A program made the position numbers and the translations under genes. Shown here piece after piece: positions 49,428-59,954 of a stretch of DNA of 64,000 nt. This DNA is from an uncultured Caulobacterales bacterium (GTDB lineage Bacteria; Pseudomonadota; Alphaproteobacteria; Caulobacterales; Maricaulaceae). Within the stretch, counting starts at the first letter, position 1. Each line of letters starts with the position of its first letter. The DNA lies in the NCBI GenBank assembly GCA_938009235.1, contig CALLIK010000004.1:491725-555724 (forward strand). The letters are read 5' to 3'. The notes below the pieces were generated by a model. It had not been told where the DNA came from. It ran no database searches and saw only the letters and a program-made list of their open reading frames with translations.

Positions 49428-50249
49428 ATGAATTATATTGATGCAGCAGACGCCCCCGAGATTCGTGACGGAGCCATTAAAATCCACGGCCCTGCTGGGT
49501 TTGAAGGCATGCGTAAAGCAGGACTGCTCGCGGCGCGTTGCCTCGATATGTTGGCCCCGATGGTCGAACCAGGCGTCACAACAGCGGAACTTGACCGCGC
49601 GGCTCTAGATTTCATTCTAGATCACGGCGCCGTTCCAGCCTGCCTCGGTTATCGCGGCTACCAACATACAGTTTGCACATCGGTCAATCATGTTGTTTGC
49701 CACGGCATTCCAAATGACAAACCTCTTAAAGATGGCGACGTCGTCAACATCGACGTTACTGCTATTGTCGACGGTTGGCACGGTGATACGTCTCGGATGT
49801 ACCCTGTAGGAACACCAAACCGCCGCGCAGAACGCCTGACGCAGATCACATATGACGCCCTTATGTTGGGTATCGCAGCCGTCAAACCTGGTGCAACAAC
49901 AGGCGACATTGGCTACGCGATCCAAAAATTCGCGGAAGCAGAACGTTGTTCAATTGTAACTGACTTCTGTGGACATGGCCTAGGCAAGCTTTTCCATGAT
50001 AGTCCGAATATCCTGCATTATGGCCGACCCGGCGAAGGCGAAGTTCTACGCGAAGGTATGTTCTTCACCATCGAACCTATGATCAATTTAGGGCGTCCTG
50101 AGGTCAAAATTTTGTCTGACGGCTGGACTGCGGTGACACGTGATCGCAAGTTAACTGCACAATTCGAGCACTCTTTAGGCGTGACAGCGACTGGCAGCGA
50201 AATTTTCACAACGTCCCCTGCTGGATTGCATCGCCCGCCTTATCTCTGA
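49428..50249 (+). CDS. map: Methionine aminopeptidase, type I
   Basis: Removes the initiator methionine from nascent proteins. 273 residues. IKIHGPAGFEGMRKAG is the usual opening; metal ligands are visible in NIDVTAIVDGWHGDTSRMY (two Asp), CGHGLGKLFH (His), TIEPM (Glu) and QFEHSLGV (Glu). The frame is open to 49365 but ATG 49428 (MNYIDAADAPEI) fits the family. Divergent from the cinA-like gene; its end overlaps the coding region of radC. Confidence 0.95.
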   Translation: MNYIDAADAPEIRDGAIKIHGPAGFEGMRKAGLLAARCLDMLAPMVEPGVTTAELDRAALDFILDHGAVPACLGYRGYQHTVCTSVNHVVCHGIPNDKPLKDGDVVNIDVTAIVDGWHGDTSRMYPVGTPNRRAERLTQITYDALMLGIAAVKPGATTGDIGYAIQKFAEAERCSIVTDFCGHGLGKLFHDSPNILHYGRPGEGEVLREGMFFTIEPMINLGRPEVKILSDGWTAVTRDRKLTAQFEHSLGVTATGSEIFTTSPAGLHRPPYL

Positions 50250-50934
50250 GACATCCAAAGCCAAACCGCATTATGCGGACCATCGCGACCGCCTACGCGC
50301 ACGTTTTCGCAAAGCGGGAGCTGTCGCGTTGCAAGAATATGAGCTGCTCGAGCTTTTCCTTTTTAACTCAATTCCGCGCCGCGACGTAAAACCCATCGCT
50401 AAAGAGCTACTCTCCAAATTCGGTAATCTAGGCGAAGTTTGCGCTGCGCCTGTACACCGCCTAGTCGAAGTTAAAGGCGTCGGAGAGAAAACAGCTCTCG
50501 ATCTGCAACTCCTTCACGCGATCAGCGCGCATGTAGGTCGCGAAAGCGTATTAGGTCGGCCAATCTTATCTAGCTGGTCTGCACTTCTCGATTATTGCCG
50601 TACGGCCATGCAATATGAACCTGTTGAACAATTCCGCGTGCTGTTTCTCGATAGGAAGAACAGACTTATTGCGGATGAAGTCCTTGGTAGAGGTACAATA
50701 GACCGCGCGCCAGTTTATCCTCGAGAGATCGTGAAACGTGGCTTAGCCCTAGAAGCCACGGCCATTATATTGGCGCATAATCACCCCAGCGGTGATTCCA
50801 CGCCGAGCCAAGCCGACATCGATATGACATTCATGATTATAGAGACTTGCAACGCTATTGGCATTTCTGTGCACGATCACCTCGTTATTGGTCGCGAAAG
50901 CATAGCAAGTTTCAAAATGTTAGGCCTGATGTGA
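50242..50934 (+). CDS. radC: RadC family JAB/MPN-domain protein, start codon unusual
   Basis: UPF0758 protein with an N-terminal helix-hairpin-helix (LELFLFNSIPRRDVKPIAKE, VEVKGVGEKTALDLQ) and a C-terminal JAMM-type metal site HNHPSGDSTPSQADID, plus GTIDRAPVYPREIVKRGL. Role in DNA repair is doubtful despite the name. The conserved start HYADHRDRLRARFRKAG is encoded from 50269, but between the upstream stop (50182) and a TTG at 50329 there is no ATG, GTG or TTG in frame. I give 50242 (ATC, ISETSKAKPHY) as a best guess; two CTG codons at 50218-50223 are alternatives. Overlaps map. Confidence 0.82.
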   Translation: MSETSKAKPHYADHRDRLRARFRKAGAVALQEYELLELFLFNSIPRRDVKPIAKELLSKFGNLGEVCAAPVHRLVEVKGVGEKTALDLQLLHAISAHVGRESVLGRPILSSWSALLDYCRTAMQYEPVEQFRVLFLDRKNRLIADEVLGRGTIDRAPVYPREIVKRGLALEATAIILAHNHPSGDSTPSQADIDMTFMIIETCNAIGISVHDHLVIGRESIASFKMLGLM

Positions 50935-50987
50935 CTTGACCCCCTGCGTCTTTACGTTTCTTGTGAAAGAAAAATTAGGGAAATGTG

Positions 50988-52463
50988 ATGCAAGATTCTG
51001 AACTACCTAAACCCAAAAAAGGCTATAGGACAGTCGTCCTCCTTCTCTTAACCCTTGTTTACGGGTTCAACTTCATTGACCGCCAGATCGTTGGCATCCT
51101 TGCCCCATTTATTCAAGCGGACCTCGGCTTAACCAATACGCAGTTGGGCCTTCTGATCGGCCTAGCCTTCGCGGCCTTTTATACGATTATGGGTATTCCA
51201 CTGGCTTATCTGGCTGACCGAATGAACCGTGTCACATTGCTATCTATGGCACTTGCGGTCTGGAGCGGTTTTACTGCACTCACTGGCTTCTCACAAAACT
51301 TCCTACACATCGCATTAGCTCGTATCGGCGTTGGCGTTGGCGAAGCTGGCGGTAGCCCGCCTTCCCATTCTATGATCTCGGACTTTTACGGAAAAGAAGA
51401 ACGTGCAGGTGCGCTAGGTGTTTACTCACTCGGGATTCCACTCGGAATCATGTCCGCATACTTCTTTACGGCAGTGTTACTCGGCGCAGATGCTACACAA
51501 GTGAATTGGCGTCGTATTTTTGTCATTCTAGGTGCGACAGGTGTCGCCCTTGCCATATTGGTTCGAATAGTCATTCGAGAACCTAAGCGCGGTGCAATGG
51601 AAACGAGTGCCAAGTTACCGTCTGGCTACATCTCTATTCCTGACGCATTAAAGCAAGCCAACCTGTTACCACGAATTTTCCTATTCGGCGGCCTTTCCTG
51701 CTTAGTGGTTATAGCCTGGATCTCAGGTAAGATGCATTGGTTGGGCGTTGTTTTGGCGCTACCTTTGTTTCTCACTATGTTCCTTCTAAGTATTCAGCCT
51801 GGCGTAATGAAAATCCTATCTATCAAAACATGGTGGTGGATGTGCCTAGGTATCGCCACCGCGAGTTTTGCGAGTTACGCAATTTCTGGCTTTCAAACAA
51901 AGTACCTTCGCTTGCTGGACCCTGAGTTCAGTTTTCAAACCATCATTATTTGGATCGGTATTATCAACGGCACATTTTATGTCGCGGGAACCTATTTCGG
52001 TGCAAAGTTTGTCGACTGGAAAGCCAAAACCGACATTCGCGCCTATGGAACAATACCCGCAATCTCTATCGCAATCGTACTGCCACTCGCTATCGCGGCT
52101 TTTTGGGTTCCAACAATCGTCATGCATCTAGCTATCGGCGCAATGCTACAGTTATTTCTGGGTGTCTACCTAGGACCAAGTTTTGCGATTGCTCAGACAC
52201 TTGCTCCGATTAACCTACGAGCCATGTCGACAGCCTTGTTCTTTTTCGTACTGAACATGATTGCCCTTGGCGGCGGGCCTACATTTGCAGGCATGATGAT
52301 TGATGTCTTTTTAGGTCAAGGGCATAGTGATTTAATCGCAACTCGCTACGCTATGACCTGTACATTCGTTGGGTTTTTACTGTCAGTTGGGTTTTACCTT
52401 CTTGTCCGCCGCACAATTGCAAAAGATTGGGCAGCAGCTGAATCGCAAAACACTATCACCTGA
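50988..52463 (+). CDS. MFS transporter, spinster-like
   Basis: 491 residues with twelve predicted hydrophobic segments. MFS landmarks: GFNFIDRQIVGILAPFIQAD in TM1, PLAYLADRMNRVTLLSMALA after TM2 (the D-R-x-x-R signature) and ARIGVGVGEAGGSPPSHSMI in TM4-5, typical of the Spns/ExuT-like sphingolipid-transporter-type group of alphaproteobacteria. Substrate unknown. ATG at 50988 follows GGGAAA; a GTG directly before it is also possible. Confidence 0.9.
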   Translation: MQDSELPKPKKGYRTVVLLLLTLVYGFNFIDRQIVGILAPFIQADLGLTNTQLGLLIGLAFAAFYTIMGIPLAYLADRMNRVTLLSMALAVWSGFTALTGFSQNFLHIALARIGVGVGEAGGSPPSHSMISDFYGKEERAGALGVYSLGIPLGIMSAYFFTAVLLGADATQVNWRRIFVILGATGVALAILVRIVIREPKRGAMETSAKLPSGYISIPDALKQANLLPRIFLFGGLSCLVVIAWISGKMHWLGVVLALPLFLTMFLLSIQPGVMKILSIKTWWWMCLGIATASFASYAISGFQTKYLRLLDPEFSFQTIIIWIGIINGTFYVAGTYFGAKFVDWKAKTDIRAYGTIPAISIAIVLPLAIAAFWVPTIVMHLAIGAMLQLFLGVYLGPSFAIAQTLAPINLRAMSTALFFFVLNMIALGGGPTFAGMMIDVFLGQGHSDLIATRYAMTCTFVGFLLSVGFYLLVRRTIAKDWAAAESQNTIT

Positions 52464-52525
52464 TGACTTGACCTGACGCGCCGCCTGATGTCCAAGGCGG
52501 CGCATATATATAAGGTGAGTCTGAA

Positions 52526-53851
52526 ATGATTGAACGTTACGCCCGCTCCGAAATGAAAGCCATTTGGTCCGCTGCCTCGAAGTATCGGATTTGGTTCGAA
52601 ATAGAAGCCCATGGCTGCGACGCACTCGCTGAGCTTGGTGTTATCCCGAAATCAGCGGCAGAGAACATTTGGGAACGCGGTGGATCCGCAGAGTTCGACG
52701 TAGCAAAAATTGACGAGATCGAGCGTGAGGTCAAACATGACGTCATCGCTTTCCTAACGCATCTAGCTAGTTTTATTGGTGACGACGCCCGTTTCGTACA
52801 TCAGGGTTTCACATCATCTGATATACTAGACACAACTTTGTCTGTTCAGCTTGCACGCGCCACCGACTTGTTACTTGTTGGTATGGACCGCGTACTCGCC
52901 GCTTTGGAAAAACGCGCCAAGGAACATAAGAACACAATCACAATCGGGCGTAGCCACGCCATTCACGCCGAACCTACGACATTTGGTGTTAAACTTGCCC
53001 GCTTCCATGCGGAGATGTCACGTGGACGCACACGCCTTGTAGCAGCCCGCGCTGAAATCGCTGTTTGCGCCATTTCAGGCGCCATCGGGACATTCGCTAA
53101 TATAGACCCAATGGTTGAAGCGCATGTCGCTGAGAAAATGGGACTAGATATTGAACCTGTCTCGTCTCAGATCATTCCGCGTGATCGCCACGCTGCTTAT
53201 TTCGCGACACTAGGCGTCATCGCATCCTCGATTGAAAATGTTGCAGTCGAAATCCGACATCTACAGCGAACTGAAGTCCTCGAAGCCGAAGAGTTTTTCT
53301 CTAAAGGCCAAAAAGGCAGCTCCGCGATGCCCCATAAGCGCAACCCTGTTCTTACAGAGAACCTGACAGGTCTCGCACGCCTCGTGCGTATGGCAGTCGT
53401 ACCCGCCATGGAAAACGTCGCCCTCTGGCATGAGCGGGATATTTCACACAGCTCAGTTGAACGCGGGATCGGACCTGACAGCACGGCCCATCTCGACTTT
53501 GCTCTACATCGCTTGGCTGGTGTGATCGAAAACCTCGTCGTCTACCCAGAGAAGATGAAAGATAATATGGACCGTCTAGGCGGGCTACATAACTCTCAAC
53601 GCTTCCTTCTGGCTTTGACACAGGCGGGCGAGCAGCGCGAAAGCGCCTATCGTTTAGTCCAACGCAACGCGATGCAGGTCTGGGAACTATTCCGTACACA
53701 AGGTAATGCTGGTGACGGAGCTTTCTTAAACTTACTTCTCGCTGACAAAGATGTATGTGCCCTACTCTCTGAACAGCAAATTCGGGATATGTTTGATGAT
53801 GCTTATCATTTGAAACATGTCGACACGATTTTCCAACGGGTGTTTGGATAA
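52526..53851 (+). CDS. purB: Adenylosuccinate lyase
   Basis: Cleaves SAICAR to AICAR and adenylosuccinate to AMP, both releasing fumarate. 441 residues. Fumarase/ASL signature GSSAMPHKRNP is intact, with HQGFTSSDILDT (substrate binding) and GRSHAIHAEPTTFG (catalytic His). It lies near but not inside the purC-S-Q-L cluster. Confidence 0.97.
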   Translation: MIERYARSEMKAIWSAASKYRIWFEIEAHGCDALAELGVIPKSAAENIWERGGSAEFDVAKIDEIEREVKHDVIAFLTHLASFIGDDARFVHQGFTSSDILDTTLSVQLARATDLLLVGMDRVLAALEKRAKEHKNTITIGRSHAIHAEPTTFGVKLARFHAEMSRGRTRLVAARAEIAVCAISGAIGTFANIDPMVEAHVAEKMGLDIEPVSSQIIPRDRHAAYFATLGVIASSIENVAVEIRHLQRTEVLEAEEFFSKGQKGSSAMPHKRNPVLTENLTGLARLVRMAVVPAMENVALWHERDISHSSVERGIGPDSTAHLDFALHRLAGVIENLVVYPEKMKDNMDRLGGLHNSQRFLLALTQAGEQRESAYRLVQRNAMQVWELFRTQGNAGDGAFLNLLLADKDVCALLSEQQIRDMFDDAYHLKHVDTIFQRVFG

Positions 53852-54168
53852 CTGCCATTAAGGCTAATTTTAATTAACAAGCCTAACGTCTTTGCAATAT
53901 TCCCGTAATACTGGTGTTAAATAAGTCTTAAATTCGCATTCTTATTGTATACAAATTTAAGACAACTGCATCTTTTTCAACTTTTATTGAAATATAATAT
54001 TGTTGAATTTCAATAGCTTAACACAATACTCAACAAACACAGCAACGTTTCTAAACGTCTGACTAACGCATAATTTGGAAGATGTTTACCAATGCTCGTT
54101 ACACCTTGGTTCACAACAAAGTAACTTTTGTAAACCCTAGATACTAATCGAGACCAAGGATCAAAGTC
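53852..54168. other. AT-rich intergenic region
   Basis: 317 nt, very AT-rich, no gene. It likely holds the promoter of the thioredoxin-fold gene at 54169. Contains AT-rich inverted stretches (TTGAAATATAATATTGTTGAATTTCAATA near 53986) but no clear terminator for purB. Confidence 0.5.
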
Positions 54169-54651
54169 ATGAAACTCATCTCAACTGTTTTGGCAGCTGT
54201 TTTATTTACAACTTCCTTTGCTGCGCCAGCATTCGCTGCGTCACCGGACGTTTATGTAGTTAACTTCCGTAATGCTGACGACAATAACTCCATGCGTTTG
54301 GACAGCCAGTTGGCATCAGCTGTAGCTATCTCTGGCGTCAATGCTGAAGAAGTAGTCATCGACACATCTACAGCTGCAAAATGGGAAAAAGGAGCTCACG
54401 AAGCTTTTGACCGCGACATCGTACCTGTATTCAATCAGTGGGTTGGTCTGCCAGGTTTCGCAGCGATTGTAGATGCGAATTCAAAAAAAGTTATCGGCTG
54501 CGTGAATTCTACATTCTCTGCAGATGAAATGGCTGACAAAATCCGTCAAATGGCTGCAACATCATCAGGATCTGCCTACATGAGCCGTGCGTCAATTTCT
54601 TCAAAGACGACACGTTGCCCAGCAGCGCACAATGTTGATTCAGGAAAATAA
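54169..54651 (+). CDS. Secreted thioredoxin-fold paralogue lacking the CxxC
   Basis: 160 residues with a signal peptide (MKLISTVLAAVLFTTSFAAP). The mature part parallels the gene at 54791: DVYVVNFR, EVVIDTS, AFDRDIVPVFNQWVGLPGFA, AIVDANSKKVIGCVN. At the place of the CAPC active site it has NADDNNSMR, so it cannot act as a dithiol oxidoreductase. Two Cys remain (IGCVN, TRCPA), matching those of the paralogue. Probably periplasmic with a binding or structural function. Confidence 0.72.
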   Translation: MKLISTVLAAVLFTTSFAAPAFAASPDVYVVNFRNADDNNSMRLDSQLASAVAISGVNAEEVVIDTSTAAKWEKGAHEAFDRDIVPVFNQWVGLPGFAAIVDANSKKVIGCVNSTFSADEMADKIRQMAATSSGSAYMSRASISSKTTRCPAAHNVDSGK

Positions 54652-54678
54652 CCTCCTGTAAATAACGAACTCTCATAC

Positions 54679-54706
54679 GCCCGGAACCCTTGGTTTCGGG
54701 CTTTTC
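54679..54706 (+). terminator. Rho-independent terminator
   Basis: GCCCGGAACC-ctt-GGTTTCGGGC followed by TTTTCT, a good hairpin plus T-run after the gene at 54169. It separates the two paralogues into independent transcripts. Confidence 0.85.
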
Positions 54707-54790
54707 TCATTTTACACCATTCCTCAAGCTCACCAAAATGTGACCACCATTGTCAGGTTGCATTCAAGATAAGCTGATAAGAGCAAGCAC

Positions 54791-55255
54791 ATGAAACATT
54801 TTTTAAAATCTTCGTTAGCCGCCATCGCTCTTATTGCGGGAATGGCAAGTGCCGGAAATGCCTACCAGGGCCAGAATCCTGATATATATGTTGTTATGTT
54901 CCGCGCAGATTACTGCGCACCCTGCAAAGTTGTAGAACCAGCTTTAAATCAAGCCCTTCGTAATATTGCAGACACACGTATAGAATATGTCCACCTTGAT
55001 ATCGGCGCTGGAAATGGGGAACGAAACGCCCATCAGGTCTTTGATCGAGGGATTGTTCAGCAATATAACATGTGGCTAGGCGTGACTGGCTTCGCGGCCA
55101 TAGTTGATGCTGACACTAAGAAAACGCTCGGATGCCTGAACATGTCTTATGACACGCATTCTATGGCAATGCATATCCGAAACCTACAGTCAGCAGCGCA
55201 ACGAAATCAGCCGAGCTTTGATTTAACATGCCCGGCTGCTAATCTTCCTGTTTAG
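54791..55255 (+). CDS. Secreted thioredoxin-fold protein with CAPC motif
   Basis: 154 residues, signal peptide MKHFLKSSLAAIALIAGMAS. RADYCAPCKVVEPALNQAL is the thioredoxin active-site context (WCxxC-type, with Y for W). VEYVHLDIG-like strand and VTGFAAIVDADTKKTLGCLN follow. A periplasmic thiol-disulphide enzyme is likely; partner unknown. Paralogue of the gene at 54169. Confidence 0.78.
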   Translation: MKHFLKSSLAAIALIAGMASAGNAYQGQNPDIYVVMFRADYCAPCKVVEPALNQALRNIADTRIEYVHLDIGAGNGERNAHQVFDRGIVQQYNMWLGVTGFAAIVDADTKKTLGCLNMSYDTHSMAMHIRNLQSAAQRNQPSFDLTCPAANLPV

Positions 55256-55275
55256 GTAAGCTATCTTGTTGTTTT

Positions 55276-55596
55276 TTAAGTGCCGTAAACGTCTTTACGG
55301 GCCGCTTTTAACTCCATAGCCATACGATCACGGATCGCATCATCTGTGATCGCACAATTCGAAGCGGTAAGATCACCGCGGAGCTTACGGAATACGTCAT
55401 CATCTCCAGCTTCTTCCATGTCAGCCATAATGACCTCAAGCGCATATTTGTCAGATTCAGACTCTGGTTTACCCATCAAACCTGCAGCCCAATGACCTAG
55501 GGCCTTGTTGCGTTTAGCTTCAGCTTTAAATTCTTTAGCAGCATCTAAGACAAATTTAGTCTCTTGAGCGTTACTGCGGTCATCGAAAGTACTCAT
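55276..55596 (-). CDS. DUF1476 protein, F1-ATPase inhibitor zeta-subunit family
   Basis: 106 residues: FDDRSNAQETKFVLDAAKEF, KRNKALGHWAAGLMG, YALEVIMADMEEAGDDDVFR and KLRGDLTASNCAITDDAIRD are the family pattern. In Paracoccus this protein inserts into F1 and blocks ATP hydrolysis, so it limits wasteful ATPase activity. Convergent with the thioredoxin gene. Confidence 0.92.
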   Translation of the reverse strand: MSTFDDRSNAQETKFVLDAAKEFKAEAKRNKALGHWAAGLMGKPESESDKYALEVIMADMEEAGDDDVFRKLRGDLTASNCAITDDAIRDRMAMELKAARKDVYGT

Positions 55597-55786
55597 ATCA
55601 GCTCATCCTAGTGTTCTGGCTAGTGGTTAGGTTATTTCTTAATCTCACATATGGTCGCCCCCTCTCCGCTTCAAGCTGGAAAATCCTCAAAATCTACATC
55701 TGACTGCATTGTCGCGAGGCAGTTCAGGGTCTAAGGGGTACACATTAAGGGCGAGGCTGACTCGTACCTCTATGTCGGAGCCGCAC

Positions 55787-56575
55787 ATGAGCCGCCGCAA
55801 ACAAATTTATGAAGGCAAAGCCAAGATCCTCTATGAGGGCCCTGAACCGGGTACGCTTGTGCAATACTTCAAAGATGACGCCACAGCCTTCAATGCTCAA
55901 AAAAAGGCTATACTTGACGGTAAAGGCGTATTGAACAACCGTATCAGCGAATATGTCATGCTACGTCTCGAAGAGATTGGCATTCCAACGCATTTCATCA
56001 AACGCCTTAATATGCGCGAACAGTTGATCAAAAAAGTTGAGATCATACCCCTTGAAGTGATTTGCCGGAATGTCGCTGCCGGTACTATGGCCAAGCGTTT
56101 GGGCCTCGAAGAAGGCACAAAACTGCCAAGATCTGTTGTTGAATTCTGTTTAAAGCGGGATGATTTAGGCGACCCATTGGTCGCAGAAGAACATATCCAC
56201 ACATTTGGATGGGCTAGTCACGCCGAAGTCGACGAGATGATCGCAATGACACTACGCATTAATGATTACCTCCGCGGTATGTTTGGTGGAATAGGAATTA
56301 ACCTGATTGACTTCAAAATCGAATTTGGGCGTTTAGATATCACAATGGAGAATGGTACAGTCGCACATCAAGTCATCCTAGCCGATGAAATCAGCCCTGA
56401 TAGCTGTCGTCTTTGGGATCGCGAAACAGATCGCAAGATGGACAAAGATCGCTTCCGCCGTGACTTAGGCGGCGTGACTGAAGCCTATACTGAAGTCGCA
56501 ACGCGCCTCGGAATACTTAAAGAAACTCAAAATAAGGGCGCGCCGAACCTCTCGGTTGTGTCCAACGACGATTAA
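55787..56575 (+). CDS. purC: Phosphoribosylaminoimidazole-succinocarboxamide synthase
   Basis: Couples CAIR and aspartate with ATP in purine synthesis. 262 residues from ATG 55787 (GGAG upstream); further upstream ATGs at 55772 and a GTG/TTG-type start at 55709 add residues foreign to the family. Landmarks: [78 protein letters not shown]. Confidence 0.96.
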   Translation: MSRRKQIYEGKAKILYEGPEPGTLVQYFKDDATAFNAQKKAILDGKGVLNNRISEYVMLRLEEIGIPTHFIKRLNMREQLIKKVEIIPLEVICRNVAAGTMAKRLGLEEGTKLPRSVVEFCLKRDDLGDPLVAEEHIHTFGWASHAEVDEMIAMTLRINDYLRGMFGGIGINLIDFKIEFGRLDITMENGTVAHQVILADEISPDSCRLWDRETDRKMDKDRFRRDLGGVTEAYTEVATRLGILKETQNKGAPNLSVVSNDD

Positions 56576-56586
56576 GGAATAGATCA

Positions 56587-56832
56587 ATGAAAGCGCTCGT
56601 CTATGTCGGTCTTAAGCCCGGCGTCCTAGATCCTCAGGGTCGGACCATTGCTCGCTCGTTAAACGACCTAGGCTTTGCCGAAGTCGAAAGCGCCCTACAA
56701 GGCAAAGTGATCGAACTAGAACTTTCTGGAAACGATATTGTAGCAGCGGAAGCTAGAGTTACGTCCATGTGTGAAAAACTATTAGCTAATACGGTTATCG
56801 AAAACTACCGTATCGAAATGCGCGCGGAATAG
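56587..56832 (+). CDS. purS: FGAM synthase subunit PurS
   Basis: 81 residues; VYVGLKPGVLDPQGRTIARS and NTVIENYRIE are the family pattern. Small partner that with PurQ and PurL forms the three-part FGAM synthase. Eleven nt after purC and 3 nt before purQ, one operon. Confidence 0.95.
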   Translation: MKALVYVGLKPGVLDPQGRTIARSLNDLGFAEVESALQGKVIELELSGNDIVAAEARVTSMCEKLLANTVIENYRIEMRAE

Positions 56833-56835
56833 ACC

Positions 56836-57498
56836 GTGCAAACAGCTGTTATTCGCTTTCCCGCTTCTAATTGTGATCGGGACGCCCTCGTCGCTTTAGA
56901 AAAAGTCACTGGCCGTAAGCCCCTTGTCATTTGGCATCGCGAGACAGAACTACCAGCAGGCGTTGGTTTTGTCGTCCTGCCAGGTGGTTTCTCTTATGGT
57001 GACTACCTCCGCAGCGGTGCTATCGCCTCTCGGTCTCCAATTGTGCAAGACATCAAAGCCAAGTCAGAGCGCGGCTTAGCTGTTGCTGGGTTCTGCAATG
57101 GATTTCAGGTGCTAACAGAAGCAGGAATGCTGCCTGGTGCCTTGATGAGAAACAAAAATTTGAAATTTGTATGTCGCCCAGAGCGCCTCGTCGTCGCTAA
57201 TGCGAATACACGATTTACCTCGAAATATGAAGCCAAGTCAGAAGTCGTTTTTCCCGTCGCCCATCATGACGGCAGCTATTACGCTGACAAGGAAACGATT
57301 GGACGCGTAGAAAAAGAAGGCCGCGTGGTCTTCCGTTACACTGACAATCCAAACGGCTCTGTAAATGATATCGCTGGCATCGTGAATGAAGGCGGCAATG
57401 TTTTTGGCATGATGCCTCATCCTGAACGCGCAATTGACCCCCTACATGGTGGAACTGATGGGCTAGGCCTATTTAAATCCATCTTGGAGACACTTTAA
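56836..57498 (+). CDS. purQ: FGAM synthase subunit PurQ (glutaminase)
   Basis: 220 residues from a GTG. Class I glutamine amidotransferase with nucleophile Cys in AGFCNGFQ and His-Glu in [25 protein letters not shown] is family-typical. Releases ammonia for PurL. Confidence 0.96.
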   Translation: MQTAVIRFPASNCDRDALVALEKVTGRKPLVIWHRETELPAGVGFVVLPGGFSYGDYLRSGAIASRSPIVQDIKAKSERGLAVAGFCNGFQVLTEAGMLPGALMRNKNLKFVCRPERLVVANANTRFTSKYEAKSEVVFPVAHHDGSYYADKETIGRVEKEGRVVFRYTDNPNGSVNDIAGIVNEGGNVFGMMPHPERAIDPLHGGTDGLGLFKSILETL

Positions 57499-57499
57499 G

Positions 57500-59713
57500 A
57501 TGGCTCGTAAAAAGTCTGAAATTACACCGGAAATTGTTGCCGAACACGGCCTCTCCGAAAGTGAATATGATATAATATTGGATCGCTTAGGTCGCGAACC
57601 TAACATAAACGAACTTGGCATATTCTCCGTTATGTGGTCCGAGCATTGTTCATACAAGTCATCACGTCGCCATCTTGGAAAATTCCTAACCACAGGTGAC
57701 CGAGTCATCCAAGGCCCTGGAGAGAATGCAGGCGTGATTGATATTGATGACGGCGACGCCATTATTTTCAAAATGGAAAGTCACAATCATCCCTCTTACA
57801 TCGAGCCTTACCAAGGTGCGGCTACGGGCGTTGGAGGCATTATGCGTGACGTCTTTACGATGGGAGCACGGCCAATCGCACTCTTAAACGCATTGAGATT
57901 TGGTGAACCTACTCATCCGAAAACTCGCTCTCTTGTAAGCGGTGTTGTTGCTGGCATTGGTGGGTACGGAAACTGCGTCGGCGTTCCGACTGTTGGCGGA
58001 GAGACGAATTTTCACAAAGGTTACAACGGCAATATACTCGTCAATGCTATGTGCGTTGGTTTGGCACGCGCTGATAACGTATTTTATTCTGCCGCTAAAG
58101 GTGTCGGAAATCCGATCTTTTATGTTGGCTCAAAGACAGGCCGCGACGGAATTCATGGCGCGACAATGGCCTCAGCAGAATTCGATGATGACAGTGACGA
58201 AAAACGCCCAACCGTCCAGGTCGGTGACCCTTTCACTGAGAAACTCCTTATTGAAGCTTGTCTCGAACTTATGGCAACGGACGCGATTATTGCGATCCAA
58301 GATATGGGAGCCGCAGGGCTGACTTCTTCCTCTATAGAAATGGCTGACAAAGGCGGCGTAGGCATTGAGCTTAACCTAGACCATGTCCCGCAACGTGAGC
58401 CAAACATGACGGCCTACGAAATGATGTTGTCAGAAAGCCAAGAGCGTATGCTCATGGTCATCCAACCTGGTAAAGAACAACTCGCCTTCGATGTATTCGA
58501 AAAATGGGAACTCGACGTTGCCAAAATTGGTATAACAACGGATACTGGACGTCTTGTCCTTAAGCACAAAAAGAAAAAAGTCTGCGATATCCCAATTTCA
58601 CCACTTGCCGATGACGCTCCAAATTATGACCGTCCACATGTAAAAACAAAAAAACGCCCCGTCATCATGGCCAGTGACGTTCACGAAACACAAGACTATG
58701 ACGATGCTCTACTCCGTATCATGCGTTCACCAAACATAGCGTCAAAGCGTTGGATTTGGGAACAATATGATCGCCACGTAATGTCAGACACAGTCGATAG
58801 CTCTCAGAGCGGCGGTGATGCAGCCATAGTTCGAATCCACGGCTCCAACAAAGCCGTCGCGATCACAACAGACTGTACACCGCGATATGTCGAGGCTGAC
58901 CCTTACGAAGGCGGTAAGCAATGCGTTGCTGAAACTTGGCGTAACTTAACATGTGTCGGGGCAGACCCTATTGCGATCACAGATTGTCTGAATTTCGGGA
59001 ACCCTGAACGTCCTGAAATCATGGGTCAGCTTGTCGGCGCTATCGACGGTATGAATGAAGCGTGTCACGCATTTGACTACCCTGTCGTGTCAGGTAACGT
59101 TTCACTTTATAATGAAACGAATGGCAAAGCCATTCCACCTACGCCTGCCGTTGGTGGTGTTGGCCTCATACCTGATCTTAGTAAATTCTCGACACTAAAC
59201 GGAGCTAAATCTGGAGACACTCTGATATTAATTGGGGAAACCACAGGTTGGTTAGGGTGTTCAGTCTATCTAGCGGAAATTCTATCGCGTGAAGATGGCG
59301 CTCCTCCACCTGTTGATCTATCCGCTGAAAAATTAAACGGTGATTATGTGCGTAAGCTTATTCGCAGCCGCCGCGTAACCGCCGTACATGACCTATCAGA
59401 TGGCGGACTAGCTGTAACGGCTTGCGAGATGGCATTTACGAGTGGTCAAGGCATGACATTGTCCGCGCCAGCGAACGGCCCGCGTCACGGTTGGTTGTTT
59501 GGTGAAGACCAAGCGCGTTATCTTCTGTCTGTAGATGCTAACTCAGTGAATCCAATCCTCGCCACAGCCAAAGCTAAAGGCATTGTAGCACAAGTTGTTG
59601 GTACTGTGGGTGGAGACAGATTAACCGCAAATGGTGCATTTGACCTCCCAATCTCAGAAATCCGAGAAGCAAATGAAGGCTGGCTTCCTGCATTGATGTC
59701 TGGAGACACATAA
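57500..59713 (+). CDS. purL: FGAM synthase subunit PurL
   Basis: 737 residues, the small type of PurL that works with PurS and PurQ. Landmarks: [79 protein letters not shown] and, in the second half, [13 protein letters not shown]. One nt gap to purQ. Confidence 0.97.
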   Translation: MARKKSEITPEIVAEHGLSESEYDIILDRLGREPNINELGIFSVMWSEHCSYKSSRRHLGKFLTTGDRVIQGPGENAGVIDIDDGDAIIFKMESHNHPSYIEPYQGAATGVGGIMRDVFTMGARPIALLNALRFGEPTHPKTRSLVSGVVAGIGGYGNCVGVPTVGGETNFHKGYNGNILVNAMCVGLARADNVFYSAAKGVGNPIFYVGSKTGRDGIHGATMASAEFDDDSDEKRPTVQVGDPFTEKLLIEACLELMATDAIIAIQDMGAAGLTSSSIEMADKGGVGIELNLDHVPQREPNMTAYEMMLSESQERMLMVIQPGKEQLAFDVFEKWELDVAKIGITTDTGRLVLKHKKKKVCDIPISPLADDAPNYDRPHVKTKKRPVIMASDVHETQDYDDALLRIMRSPNIASKRWIWEQYDRHVMSDTVDSSQSGGDAAIVRIHGSNKAVAITTDCTPRYVEADPYEGGKQCVAETWRNLTCVGADPIAITDCLNFGNPERPEIMGQLVGAIDGMNEACHAFDYPVVSGNVSLYNETNGKAIPPTPAVGGVGLIPDLSKFSTLNGAKSGDTLILIGETTGWLGCSVYLAEILSREDGAPPPVDLSAEKLNGDYVRKLIRSRRVTAVHDLSDGGLAVTACEMAFTSGQGMTLSAPANGPRHGWLFGEDQARYLLSVDANSVNPILATAKAKGIVAQVVGTVGGDRLTANGAFDLPISEIREANEGWLPALMSGDT

Positions 59714-59714
59714 A

Positions 59715-59954
59715 GTGGCGATGAAAGAAGACGATATCGTAGCCATGATCAAGGCTGCGCTACCGGATGCCACTATCGAAATGACGGACCTAGCCGGCGA
59801 CAATGATCATTGGAAAGCCGTAGTCATCAGTTCTGCATTTGCAGGGAAGTCCCGCGTCGCCCAGCATCAAATGGTCTACGCGGCATTACAAGGCAATATG
59901 GGCGGCGTGTTACACGCCCTCGCCTTAGAAACGCGCGTAGCTCAAGTCGGTTAA
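59715..59954 (+). CDS. BolA-family protein
   Basis: 79 residues. BolA/IbaG pattern: IKAALPDATIEMTDLAGDND and HWKAVVISSAFAGKSRVAQH, QMVYAALQGNMGGVLHALAL. BolA proteins form [2Fe-2S] complexes with monothiol glutaredoxins, and the glutaredoxin gene is next. GTG start at 59715 has GGAG upstream; an ATG at 59721 is the alternative. Confidence 0.92.
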   Translation: MAMKEDDIVAMIKAALPDATIEMTDLAGDNDHWKAVVISSAFAGKSRVAQHQMVYAALQGNMGGVLHALALETRVAQVG

